From positions 1 through 37,654 of the forward strand of contig JADZEK010000078.1 in assembly GCA_020850595.1 (NCBI GenBank): a stretch of 37,654 nucleotides of DNA, written 5' to 3'. The stretch is from Anaerolineales bacterium (GTDB lineage Bacteria; Chloroflexota; Anaerolineae; Anaerolineales; UBA6663). Both the position numbers and the translations under genes were made by a program. Below are positions 22,360 to 28,709 of the stretch, piece after piece (the stretch's first letter is position 1; each line of letters starts with the position of its first letter). The notes beneath the pieces were generated by a model. That model was not told the origin of the DNA, did not search any database, and worked only from the letters and a program-made list of their open reading frames with translations.

Positions 22360-24246
22360 ATGTACGCCTCCAACCCGCTCCCGACCCTGCCGGCCCGCCC
22401 CGCCCCAGCCCCTGTGCCGCTCACGGTTTGGATCGCGCGCGTGCTCGTGGCGTCCGCCTTCATGCTCACGCTGCTGGCCGCCGCCGCGCTGGCCCTCACC
22501 GCCCTGTTCGGCCTGCGCTACCGCGACGTCATCTACCCCGGTGTGTCGGCCTGGGGGCTAGACCTCTCCGGCCTCACTCCGGCTGAGGCCGCCACCGCCA
22601 TCACCTACGCCTTCGACTATCCCTCCAGCCCGGCCATCACCTTCCGCGACGCGGACTCGGCCTGGACGGCCACCCCCGGTCAGCTTGGCCTGACGCTCGA
22701 CCTGGCCGCGACCGTCAACGCCGCCTACGACGTAGGCCGCACCGGCAACCTCCTGGCCGACGCGCTGGCGACCTTCCGCGCCTGGTATGGCGGCGTGCAG
22801 GTCTCGCCGGTGGTGCGCTACGATGAGGCCCAGACGCTGGTGTACCTCAACGGCGTGGCGCAAGTTGTCTACCGCCCCGTGCTGGAGGCGTCACTGAAGG
22901 CCGAGGGCGTCACCATCACCACCACGCCCGGCCAGATCGGTCGCCAGCTCGACACGTTGGCGACCGCCGCCGCCGCCAAGCTCATCGTGCTCGGGCTGCG
23001 CTCAGGCGAGGTCAGCCTGGTCTACGTGGAGACCCCGCCGCTGGTGCTCGACGCCTCGGCCCAGGCCGCCGCCGCGCAAGCCATCGTCAGCGCGCCGCTC
23101 ACCCTGGGCCTGGCCGAGCCGCGCGAGGGCGACCCCGGCCCGTGGACCATTGACCCGGCCGCGCTGGGCGACATGCTCCAAGTGCGGCGCGTGAACGATG
23201 GCCCCAACGCCGCGCACTACGAGGTTGGCCTCGACCCGGTGGCTCTGCGCGCCTACCTCGACCCGCTGGTCCCACCGCTGGCCGTCACCGCCCGCGATGC
23301 GCGTTTCATCTTCAACGACGACACCCGCCAGCTCGAAATTCTGCAAGCCTCGCAGGCCGCCCGCGCGCTGGATGTTGACGGCACCATCGCGGCCATCAAC
23401 ACCGCGCTGGGCGCCAATCAGCACAGCGCGGCCCTGGCCTTCACCGTCACGCCGCCCGCCGTGCCCGACGACGCGACCGCCGCCGCGCTGGGCATCACCC
23501 AGCTCGTCAGCCAGCAGAGCACCTCGTTCGCCGGTTCTACCGCCGAGCGCATCACCAACATCCAGGCCGCGGCCGCCAAGTTCCACGGACTCATGGTCGC
23601 CCCCGGCGCGACGTTCTCGTTTGGCGACAACCTGGGCGATGTGAGCCTGGAGACTGGTTTCGCCGAGGCCCTCATCATCTACGGCGGGCGCACCATCCGC
23701 GGGGTGGGCGGCGGCGTGTGCCAGGTGAGCACCACGGTCTTCCGCGCCGCCTACTTCGGCGGCTACCCCATCGTCGAGCGCTACTCGCACGCCTACCGCG
23801 TGGGCTACTACGAGCGCGGCCCCGGCTGGCAAGGCCCCGGCCTCGACGCCACCGTTTACACGCCGCTGGTGGATTTCAAGTTCACCAACGACACGCCCTA
23901 CTGGCTGCTGATGGAAACCTACGTGGACCCCGGCGCGGGCCTGATCACCTGGAAGTTCTACTCGACCTCCGACGGCCGCACGGTGCAGGTCAGCCAGGCC
24001 AATGTGCAGAATGTGGTCCCCGCGCCCGAACCGCTGTACGAGGAAGACGCCTCGCTGCCCTCCGGCACCATCAAGCAGGTGGACTACGCCGCCGACGGCG
24101 CCGACGTGACCGTGACGCGCACCATCACCCGCGACGGCGTGGTCATCAACGCCGACGAGCCGCCCATGACGACGCACTACCAGCCCTGGCGCGCCATCTT
24201 CAACTACGGCCCCGGCACCACCGGCATCCCCACGCAGGCCAATTAG
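22360..24246 (+). CDS. VanW family protein with peptidoglycan-binding-like repeats
   Basis: A 628-residue membrane-anchored protein. One transmembrane helix (about residues 25-52) follows a Pro-rich N-terminus. Residues about 60-380 hold two repeats of the putative peptidoglycan-binding type (PG_binding_4), and about 385-540 the VanW domain, with AERITNIQAAAAKFHG, the GATFSFGDNLG segment, GVGGGVCQVSTTVFRAAYFGG and the ERYSHAYRVGYYERGPG segment. A beta-rich tail of about 80 residues ends it. The family is linked to cell-wall and vancomycin-resistance clusters, but its activity is unknown. The start at 22360 is chosen because the in-frame extension to 22279 runs inside the CGNR gene. Confidence 0.9.
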   Translation: MYASNPLPTLPARPAPAPVPLTVWIARVLVASAFMLTLLAAAALALTALFGLRYRDVIYPGVSAWGLDLSGLTPAEAATAITYAFDYPSSPAITFRDADSAWTATPGQLGLTLDLAATVNAAYDVGRTGNLLADALATFRAWYGGVQVSPVVRYDEAQTLVYLNGVAQVVYRPVLEASLKAEGVTITTTPGQIGRQLDTLATAAAAKLIVLGLRSGEVSLVYVETPPLVLDASAQAAAAQAIVSAPLTLGLAEPREGDPGPWTIDPAALGDMLQVRRVNDGPNAAHYEVGLDPVALRAYLDPLVPPLAVTARDARFIFNDDTRQLEILQASQAARALDVDGTIAAINTALGANQHSAALAFTVTPPAVPDDATAAALGITQLVSQQSTSFAGSTAERITNIQAAAAKFHGLMVAPGATFSFGDNLGDVSLETGFAEALIIYGGRTIRGVGGGVCQVSTTVFRAAYFGGYPIVERYSHAYRVGYYERGPGWQGPGLDATVYTPLVDFKFTNDTPYWLLMETYVDPGAGLITWKFYSTSDGRTVQVSQANVQNVVPAPEPLYEEDASLPSGTIKQVDYAADGADVTVTRTITRDGVVINADEPPMTTHYQPWRAIFNYGPGTTGIPTQAN

Positions 24247-24259
24247 CGCGGAGGGGTGT

Positions 24260-24284
24260 GGTAAAATCCCGCGCACCCCAGGAG
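24260..24284 (+). promoter_or_regulatory. Extended -10 and ribosome site of the Trm112 gene
   Basis: TGGTAAAAT (hexamer 24262-24267, extended TGn) lies 24 nt before the start codon. AGGAG at 24280-24284 is seven nt before the ATG at 24292 but only one nt before the ATG at 24286, so 24292 is the likely start. Confidence 0.55.
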
Positions 24285-24291
24285 AATGCCC

Positions 24292-24510
24292 ATGGTCAGC
24301 CCTGATCTGCTTGAAATCCTGCGTTGCCCCAATTGCGTGCGCGAGACCCCCGGCCTGCTCACGCTCGAAAAAAACGCCTGGCTGGTGTGCCAGGACTGCG
24401 GTCGCAAGTACCCCATTCGCGACGACATCCCCGTCATGCTGATTGACGAGGGCACCAAATGGCAGACCACGGCCGTGGCCGACCTGCCGGTGCCCCCGCC
24501 CGGCGAGTGA
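24292..24510 (+). CDS. Trm112 family zinc-ribbon protein
   Basis: A 72-residue protein made of one Trm112-like zinc ribbon: Cys12-x2-Cys15 (RCPNC) and Cys33-x2-Cys36 (VCQDCGRKYPIRDDIPVML). Eukaryotic and archaeal Trm112 activates methyltransferases; bacterial single-domain members (UPF0434/YcaR type) are small and poorly characterised. It lies 45 nt after the VanW gene, with its own probable -10 box. A small membrane protein gene follows after 29 nt. Confidence 0.88.
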   Translation: MVSPDLLEILRCPNCVRETPGLLTLEKNAWLVCQDCGRKYPIRDDIPVMLIDEGTKWQTTAVADLPVPPPGE

Positions 24511-24539
24511 GCCGCCCCGGCCCCATTGCGGAGCCAGCC

Positions 24540-24815
24540 ATGCTGCCCCGGCGCTACGCCGCGTTGAGCCTGCTGGCCCTGGCGCTCTTGGGCCTGGGCC
24601 TGTTGGTGTTAGCGCTGCCCGCCCCCGTGGAAGCGCCCGCCCTGCCGCACCCCGCCAACACCAGCGCCGCGCTGGCCGCCCTGCCCGCCGGCCTGGCGCA
24701 GTTGGCCTCCGCCCTCAACTTCGCCGATGCGCTCGGCCTGGGCCTCCTGGCCGTGGCCGTCGTGCTGCTCTGGAGCCTGGCCCTCGTCTGGGAGCGCCGC
24801 CGCCCGCGCCGCTAG
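24540..24815 (+). CDS. Small two-helix membrane protein, unknown
   Basis: A 91-residue protein not recognised by me. One hydrophobic helix spans about residues 5-25 and a second about 62-84, joined by an Ala/Pro-rich loop; it ends in an Arg-rich cytoplasmic tail (WERRRPRR). The positive-inside pattern suggests both ends are cytoplasmic. A GGAG lies about seven nt before the ATG. Its TAG stop and the stop of the opposite-strand DUF456 gene share the 4-bp palindrome CTAG at 24812-24815. Confidence 0.6.
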   Translation: MLPRRYAALSLLALALLGLGLLVLALPAPVEAPALPHPANTSAALAALPAGLAQLASALNFADALGLGLLAVAVVLLWSLALVWERRRPRR

Positions 24816-25321
24816 CCCCCTTTCCCCGCCCAGACCCACACGCCCCACAGGCCAATCATCAGCACGCCCAGCCCGAAGCGCAGCACCACCGACCAGCCGC
24901 ACCCGGCCACATAGTGCTTCACCGCCGTCAGCGCCTCCTGCGCGTTGTGGCCGCGCCGCACATACTCCACCGCGAACAGCCCCGCCACCGCCCCCAGCAG
25001 CGCCCCGAACGGCGGCAGCACGAAGAACCCCACCAGCGCCAGCCCCAGGCTCGCCGCAATCGCCTGCCAACTGGCCCCGCCGCGCTTGGCCGCCGCGCTG
25101 CCCAGCGTCAGGTCGAGCAGCACGCCCACCAGCGTCAGCAGGCTCAACAGCACCATGATGACGCCGCCCAGCCAGCCGTCGAAGCCCGCCAGCAGGCCGA
25201 ACACCAGCGCCCCCAGCCAGATCAGCCACACATCCGGCAGCACCGGCACCACCACGCCCGCCAGCCCCGCCAGCATCAGGGCCAGCGCGATCAGCGCCGC
25301 GACGATCTCCATCTGTGTCAT
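24812..25321 (-). CDS. DUF456 family membrane protein
   Basis: A 169-residue polytopic membrane protein of the DUF456 family. Typical segments are the opening LALMLAGLAGVVVPVLPD helix, the central LLDLTLGSAAAKRGGASWQA loop, and Gly-rich FGALLGAVAGLFAVEY. Its biochemical role is not known. The start at 25321 is six nt downstream of a TATCAT box (25333-25328), so the mRNA may be leaderless; ATG at codon 4 is an alternative. It lies just downstream of the serS terminator, so it should be transcribed separately from serS. Confidence 0.82.
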   Translation of the reverse strand: MTQMEIVAALIALALMLAGLAGVVVPVLPDVWLIWLGALVFGLLAGFDGWLGGVIMVLLSLLTLVGVLLDLTLGSAAAKRGGASWQAIAASLGLALVGFFVLPPFGALLGAVAGLFAVEYVRRGHNAQEALTAVKHYVAGCGWSVVLRFGLGVLMIGLWGVWVWAGKGG

Positions 25322-25327
25322 GCGCAG

Positions 25328-25333
25328 ATGATA
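25328..25333 (-). promoter_or_regulatory. -10 element for a leaderless DUF456 mRNA
   Basis: TATCAT (25333-25328, minus strand), six bases, then ATG at 25321. It uses the same hexamer and spacing as the Lgt-like gene. It sits directly beside the T-tail of the serS terminator, so chance AT-richness is possible. Confidence 0.4.
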
Positions 25334-25335
25334 AC

Positions 25336-25373
25336 AAAAAAGGCGGGGAGCGCTGTGACCCTCGCTCCCCGCC
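25336..25373 (-). terminator. Intrinsic terminator of serS
   Basis: On the minus strand GGCGGGGAGCG (25373-25363) pairs perfectly over 11 bp with CGCTCCCCGCC (25352-25342), with a 10-nt loop, and six T follow (25341-25336). It starts 17 nt after the serS stop and is the clearest intrinsic terminator in the window. Confidence 0.92.
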
Positions 25374-25390
25374 GCGTGTTCCCGCGCCGC

Positions 25391-26674
25391 CTAGCCCGCG
25401 TCCGGCGCGATCACGTCAATGCCGCCCATCCACGGGCGCAGCGCCTCCGGCACCACAATGCTGCCGTCGGCCTGCTGATAGTTCTCCATCACCGCGATCA
25501 GCGTGCGCGGCAGGCCCAGCCCCGAGCCGTTCAGCGTGTGCACGAACTCTGGCTTCCCGCCCTCGCGCCGGTGCTTCACGTTGGCGCGGCGCGCCTGGAA
25601 GTCGCCGCAGTTTGACACCGACGACACCTCCAGCCACTCGTTGCAGCCGGGCGCCCACACCTCCAGGTCGTACGTCATGCGCGCGCTGAAACCGATGTCG
25701 GCCGTGCACAGTTGCTTCACGCGGTAGGTCAGCCCCAGTTCGGCGCAGGTGGCCTCGGCGTGTTCGCGCATGCGCTCCAGCTCCGCGTCTGAGTCCGGCG
25801 GCTGGCAGAAGATGTACATCTCCACCTTGTCGAACTGGTGGCCGCGCTTAATGCCGCGCACGTCGCGCCCGGCCGCCACCTTCTCGCGCCGGAAGCACGG
25901 CGTGTAGGCCGTGTAGCGCCGCGGGCCGCGGGCCAAGTCCATGACCTCGTCCTTGTGCAGGCCCGTCACCGGCACCTCGGCCGTCGGCACCATCCACAGA
26001 TCTTCTTCCGCGTCGTGGTACAGGTTGTCGCGGAACTTGGGCAGTTGCCCCGCGCCGTACAGGATGTCCGAGCGCACCATGAAGGGCGTGTACACCTCGC
26101 GGTAGCCTTGCCGGATGTGCAGGTCGAGCATCCACGCGATTAGCGCCCGCTGTAGGCGCGCCCCCGGCCCGCTCAGCACGTAAAAGCGGCTGCCCGTCAG
26201 CTTCACGCCGCGCTCGAAGTCAATGATGCCCAGCTTGGGGCCAAGGTCCCAGTGGGCTTGCGGCGCAAACGCGAACTGGCGCGGTGCGCCTACCGTCCGC
26301 AGCACCACGTTGTCGTCTTCCGTCGTGCCCACCGGTGTGCGCGCGTCGGGCACGTTGGGCAAAATGCTCAGCAGCCCGTGCAGGGCCTCGTCCACGCCGC
26401 GCACCTGCTCGTCCAGCGCGGCGATCTTGTCGCCTACGCCTTTTTGCTCGGCGATCTTGGCCTCGCGTTCAGCCGCGTCCTTGATGCGGCTGATGGCCTT
26501 GCTGGCCGCGTTGCGCTCGGCCTTGAGCGCCTCCACTTCCTTGAGCAGATCGCGGCGCCGCTGGTCCAGCGCCAGCGCCTCATCTATCGTGGCGGCCAGC
26601 TCCGGATTCTGCCGCTGGCGCACCGCCGTCTTAAGGCGTTCAGCCTCCGTGCGGATAAAGTTTAGGTCGTGCAT
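25391..26674 (-). CDS. serS: Seryl-tRNA synthetase SerS
   Basis: Class II aminoacyl-tRNA synthetase that charges tRNA-Ser. The 427-residue length is normal. The N-terminal arm (about residues 25-105) is a charged coiled coil that binds the long variable arm of tRNA-Ser. The catalytic core has motif 2 ([20 protein letters not shown]), the serine-site [15 protein letters not shown] segment, and motif 3 ([19 protein letters not shown]), close to the usual NGSGLA-GRTL-A-LENYQ. The ribosome site GAGGAC is about five nt before the ATG. It lies downstream of a T-box leader and a 39-codon ORF, with no terminator in the 98-nt gap, so tRNA-Ser charging probably controls its transcription. Confidence 0.96.
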   Translation of the reverse strand: MHDLNFIRTEAERLKTAVRQRQNPELAATIDEALALDQRRRDLLKEVEALKAERNAASKAISRIKDAAEREAKIAEQKGVGDKIAALDEQVRGVDEALHGLLSILPNVPDARTPVGTTEDDNVVLRTVGAPRQFAFAPQAHWDLGPKLGIIDFERGVKLTGSRFYVLSGPGARLQRALIAWMLDLHIRQGYREVYTPFMVRSDILYGAGQLPKFRDNLYHDAEEDLWMVPTAEVPVTGLHKDEVMDLARGPRRYTAYTPCFRREKVAAGRDVRGIKRGHQFDKVEMYIFCQPPDSDAELERMREHAEATCAELGLTYRVKQLCTADIGFSARMTYDLEVWAPGCNEWLEVSSVSNCGDFQARRANVKHRREGGKPEFVHTLNGSGLGLPRTLIAVMENYQQADGSIVVPEALRPWMGGIDVIAPDAG

Positions 26675-26772
26675 GGTGTCCTCGTAACGGCCTCGCGGCT
26701 GCGATAATGATTTTGGGTTGGGGCAGATCAGGCGGCGCCGGCGTGGCGCACGGGCAGGGCGGCTCGCGGCCG

Positions 26773-26892
26773 CTAACTAGACCCGCCGCGCTGGTTGCTG
26801 CTGATGGCCCACGCCACGGCGTTCAGCCCGAGGATTAGAATGTCGCAGCCGAACAGGCCGGCCAGGCTCACAACGACCACACTCATGCTCAT
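26773..26892 (-). CDS. 39-residue serine-rich hydrophobic peptide between the T-box and serS
   Basis: A short ORF beginning [15 protein letters not shown], with a hydrophobic middle (about residues 5-30) and a polar end SSNQRGGSS. Seven of 39 residues are Ser, six encoded by AGC/AGT. A strong ribosome site (GGGAGGGG) lies five nt before the ATG at 26892; a second in-frame ATG is at 26886. The good ribosome site, single membrane-like helix and position between the T-box terminator and serS argue for real translation. It may be a small membrane protein, or a leader peptide that adds a second level of serine-dependent control. I know no homologue, and conservation is untested. Confidence 0.55.
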   Translation of the reverse strand: MSMSVVVVSLAGLFGCDILILGLNAVAWAISSNQRGGSS

Positions 26893-26904
26893 GGCGACCC
26901 CTCC

Positions 26905-26923
26905 CTGGGGCGGCTTGCCCCAG
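26905..26923 (-). other. Hairpin next to the ribosome site of the 39-codon ORF
   Basis: CTGGGGC-AAGCC-GCCCCAG on the minus strand is a perfect 7-bp stem whose 3' arm directly abuts the GGAGGGG ribosome site. It could modulate access to that site, or simply insulate it from the T-box. No T tail follows. Confidence 0.45.
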
Positions 26924-26970
26924 AAACAATACGGCCCTCCATCCTGGGTCTTGCGCAGGACGAGGGGCCG
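26922..26970 (-). terminator. T-box terminator (attenuator)
   Basis: On the minus strand the 15-base arm at 26970-26956 pairs with the arm at 26946-26932 (one C-A mismatch and two G-U pairs) around a 9-nt loop. It is followed by the T-rich tail TATTGTTTCT (26931-26922). The 5' arm contains the bases CTCGTCCTG that form the 3' side of the antiterminator, so the two structures exclude each other. Confidence 0.85.
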
Positions 26971-27201
26971 CTCGTGGTGCCACCTGCTTTCGCCGCGCGG
27001 CGCAGGGCGCGCCGTTCGGCCTCATTCACGCTCGCTAACGGGAGCAGCCCGGCCCGCCTCATCGGCGCGGCAACGGGCAACGAAAAAGCTGTTGCCGATG
27101 GGAGTGGAAACCAGCCAGGTGGACCTGCCGCGTTGCAGCCTTCCGCGGCTCTCTGCGAGGTCGTCCCGGCCGGCATGTCTCCGGCGTTGTTGAGAATGTG
27201 T
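26922..27201 (-). promoter_or_regulatory. T-box riboswitch, serine-specific, upstream of serS
   Basis: A tRNA-sensing leader. Stem I: a 9-bp lower stem (27173-27165 with 27119-27111, including G-U pairs), GACCT/AGGTC (27162-27158 with 27126-27122), the conserved AGAGAG (27154-27149) and a distal hairpin GCCGCG/CGCGGC. Below the 9-bp stem is an internal loop whose 3' side reads TTTCCA (27110-27105), giving a specifier candidate UCC (Ser, 27108-27106) followed by A. The antiterminator is GCAGG/CCTGC (26987-26983 with 26959-26955), a 7-nt bulge UGGCACC (26982-26976), and ACGAG/CTCGT (26975-26971 with 26964-26960). UGGC would pair with the GCCA end of uncharged tRNA-Ser, whose discriminator is G. 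Binding should block the terminator and allow serS transcription. Confidence 0.9.
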
Positions 27202-27207
27202 GCGCGA

Positions 27208-27237
27208 ATTATAGAGCGAAACCGCGCGGCCGGTCAA
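27208..27237 (-). promoter_or_regulatory. Promoter of the T-box/serS transcript
   Basis: TTGACC (27237-27232), an 18-nt spacer and a perfect TATAAT (27213-27208) on the minus strand. The predicted start near 27201 is about 16 nt before the first base of Stem I. The -35 lies only three bp from the left target duplication of the MITE-like element. Confidence 0.8.
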
Positions 27238-27240
27238 GAC

Positions 27241-27348
27241 AGAGTCGAGCGGTGATTACCCACAAGTCCTCCCCGCGCCCATTAATGCCGCCGACAATTG
27301 GCAGAATTGCCGTGCTGCAGGAGATGTGAGTAATCACCGCAGAGTCGA
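27241..27348. mobile_element. MITE-like element, 92 bp, with 8-bp target duplication
   Basis: The element spans 27249-27340. Its ends are inverted repeats: 27249-27263 reads GCGGTGATTACCCAC, and the other end (27340-27326, opposite strand) reads GCGGTGATTACTCAC, 14 of 15 identical, with weaker similarity for about nine more bases. It is flanked by a perfect direct repeat AGAGTCGA at 27241-27248 and 27341-27348. It encodes nothing; a small internal inverted repeat CAATT/AATTG is present. This is the signature of a non-autonomous transposon moved by a transposase encoded elsewhere. The parent family is not identified. It lies between the divergent promoters of serS and the VOC gene. Confidence 0.75.
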
Positions 27349-27376
27349 GAGGCGGCGATTGGATAGAACAAATGTC

Positions 27377-27406
27377 TTGACTATTGCCCTGCCGCCTGCC
27401 TATACT
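27377..27406 (+). promoter_or_regulatory. Promoter of the VOC-family gene
   Basis: TTGACT (27377-27382), an 18-nt spacer and TATACT (27401-27406). The transcription start is expected near 27413, giving a 32-nt leader with an AGGAGA ribosome site. The right end of the MITE duplication is 28 bp upstream of the -35. Confidence 0.75.
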
Positions 27407-27444
27407 CATACCAGACCGTGCCCGTCGCCCCAGGAGACTGCGCC

Positions 27445-27891
27445 ATGCCCTTGCCTGACCCGGCCCCCATCCCCGCCAACCGTTCCATGCCGCCCGCCGT
27501 CGTCATCCCCGAGCTGGCCTACCCGGACGTGCCGGTCGCCGCGGCCTGGCTGTGCGGCGCGTTCGGCTTCACTGAGCGGCTGCGCATCGGCCGTCACCGC
27601 GCGCAGCTCGCCTTTGGCCCCGGCTCGCTCGTCGTCACCCAGCTCAGCCCCGACGTGCCCGCCGCGAGTGCCGCCGCCGGTCACTCCGTCATGGTGCGCG
27701 TGGACGATGTGGACGCCCACCACGCCCACGCGCGTGACGCTGGCGTGGCCATCCTCAACCCGCCCACTGACTACCCTTTCGGCGAGCGCCAATACACCGC
27801 CGCCGACTTCTTCGGCCGCCGCTGGACCTTCTCCCAGACCATCGCCGACGTAGACCCCGCGACTTGGGGCGGTGTGGTGCCCTCGGCCTAA
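27445..27891 (+). CDS. VOC-family protein (glyoxalase/bleomycin-resistance fold)
   Basis: A 148-residue protein with one vicinal-oxygen-chelate domain pair: PELAYPDVPVAAAWLCGAFGF and HRAQLAFGPGSLVV in the first half, VMVRVDDVDAHHAHARDAGV and QYTAADFFGRRWTFSQ in the second. This resembles the glyoxalase-like, PhnB/YdfO-type proteins whose substrates are unknown. The end has the usual -DFFGRRWTF-Q- form. The ATG at 27445 is chosen because AGGAGA lies about eight nt upstream; the in-frame GTG at 27418 lies between the -10 and that ribosome site. It converges with the GrpB-family gene, eight nt apart. Confidence 0.85.
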   Translation: MPLPDPAPIPANRSMPPAVVIPELAYPDVPVAAAWLCGAFGFTERLRIGRHRAQLAFGPGSLVVTQLSPDVPAASAAAGHSVMVRVDDVDAHHAHARDAGVAILNPPTDYPFGERQYTAADFFGRRWTFSQTIADVDPATWGGVVPSA

Positions 27892-27899
27892 AACGCCGG

Positions 27900-28478
27900 T
27901 CAGGCGTAATACGCTAGCCGCCAGCCCGTGGCCGTCGCCCAGGCCTCGGCCCCGGCCATCAGGATGTCGCACACCGGATCCTTTACATCGTAGTACAGGT
28001 CCCAATCGGTTGGGCCATGCTGCGCCAGCGCGATCTTCACCCGCCCATAGGCCTCGGCCGCGTGGGGGTGGGCGCGCAGATAGTCGCGGAACAATAGCGC
28101 GTAGCGGCCGTTGGCGCTGCCCGCGCGGCGCACGTGCAGGTGCAGCGGCCGCGTGCCCGCCGGGGCGCGGTACATTTGCTTCTCCCACGCGCGGGCGCTG
28201 CTGCTTGCGCCGGGGGGCACATGGTCACGGTTGTGCTCGCCGCGCGTGTAGCCCGCGCGCTCGAACGCGGCTTGCAACTCGGGCGAGAAGTCGGCCACCG
28301 TCACCTGCACGTCAATGATGTCTTTGGCGGCCAGCCCCGGCACCGCAGTGGAGCCGATGTGATCAATCCGGAGCGCCCACTCGCCCACGGTGGCGCGCAC
28401 GGGCGCAGCCACAGCCGCGAACTCCTGGGGCCACCCGGGACGGTAGGCGACGATGAGGATGGGGCGGGCGGTTTGCAT
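27900..28478 (-). CDS. GrpB family protein (UPF0157)
   Basis: A 192-residue soluble protein of the GrpB/UPF0157 family, which has a nucleotidyltransferase-like fold. Signature segments are IDHIGSTAVPGLAAKDIIDVQV (in two parts, residues about 38-59), the HLHV strand near residue 113, and LLFRDYLRAHPHAAEAYGRVK. Some members are fused to or neighbour CoaE, but the reaction is unproven. A weak ribosome site (GAGAGG) precedes the ATG, and a TACAAT -10 candidate lies at 28519-28514. It is transcribed away from the beta-helix gene. Confidence 0.88.
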   Translation of the reverse strand: MQTARPILIVAYRPGWPQEFAAVAAPVRATVGEWALRIDHIGSTAVPGLAAKDIIDVQVTVADFSPELQAAFERAGYTRGEHNRDHVPPGASSSARAWEKQMYRAPAGTRPLHLHVRRAGSANGRYALLFRDYLRAHPHAAEAYGRVKIALAQHGPTDWDLYYDVKDPVCDILMAGAEAWATATGWRLAYYA

Positions 28479-28648
28479 GGGCGGGCCTCTCGGGTTGGGG
28501 TGCGGATGTGGGCATTGTAGCGCATGCGCGCCGGCACTCTCCCAGCCATGCCGGCCACGCTCCCGGCGTCACTGAGTGCGCGGCCTGTTCCCCCCGCTGC
28601 CCGCCGGGCTTCCCCAAAACTTCCCAAGCGAGAGGTGACCCCGCCCCC

Positions 28649-28678
28649 ATGACAACCGGGGCCGCTTGCCCCTAAACT
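28649..28678 (+). promoter_or_regulatory. Promoter of the beta-helix/amidohydrolase operon
   Basis: ATGACA (28649-28654), an 18-nt spacer and TAAACT (28673-28678), in the 231-bp divergent gap. The leader would be about 25 nt and ends with the ribosome site AGGAGA before the ATG at 28710. Confidence 0.6.
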
Positions 28679-28709
28679 GGGCCTGGTTGCATCCACCCAG
28701 GAGATAGGC

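Noticed and set aside
23002..24276. A 424-codon minus-strand frame opposite the VanW gene
   Set aside because: Antisense shadow with a Gly/Val/His/Arg bias; the plus-strand VanW domain is unmistakable.
26777..27255. Several 70-130 codon frames on both strands over the serS leader
   Set aside because: The region is explained by the T-box structure and its promoter; these frames lack ribosome sites and show no protein-like composition.
27418..27444. GTG at 27418 as start of the VOC gene
   Set aside because: It lies between the -10 box and a well-placed AGGAGA site that serves the ATG at 27445.
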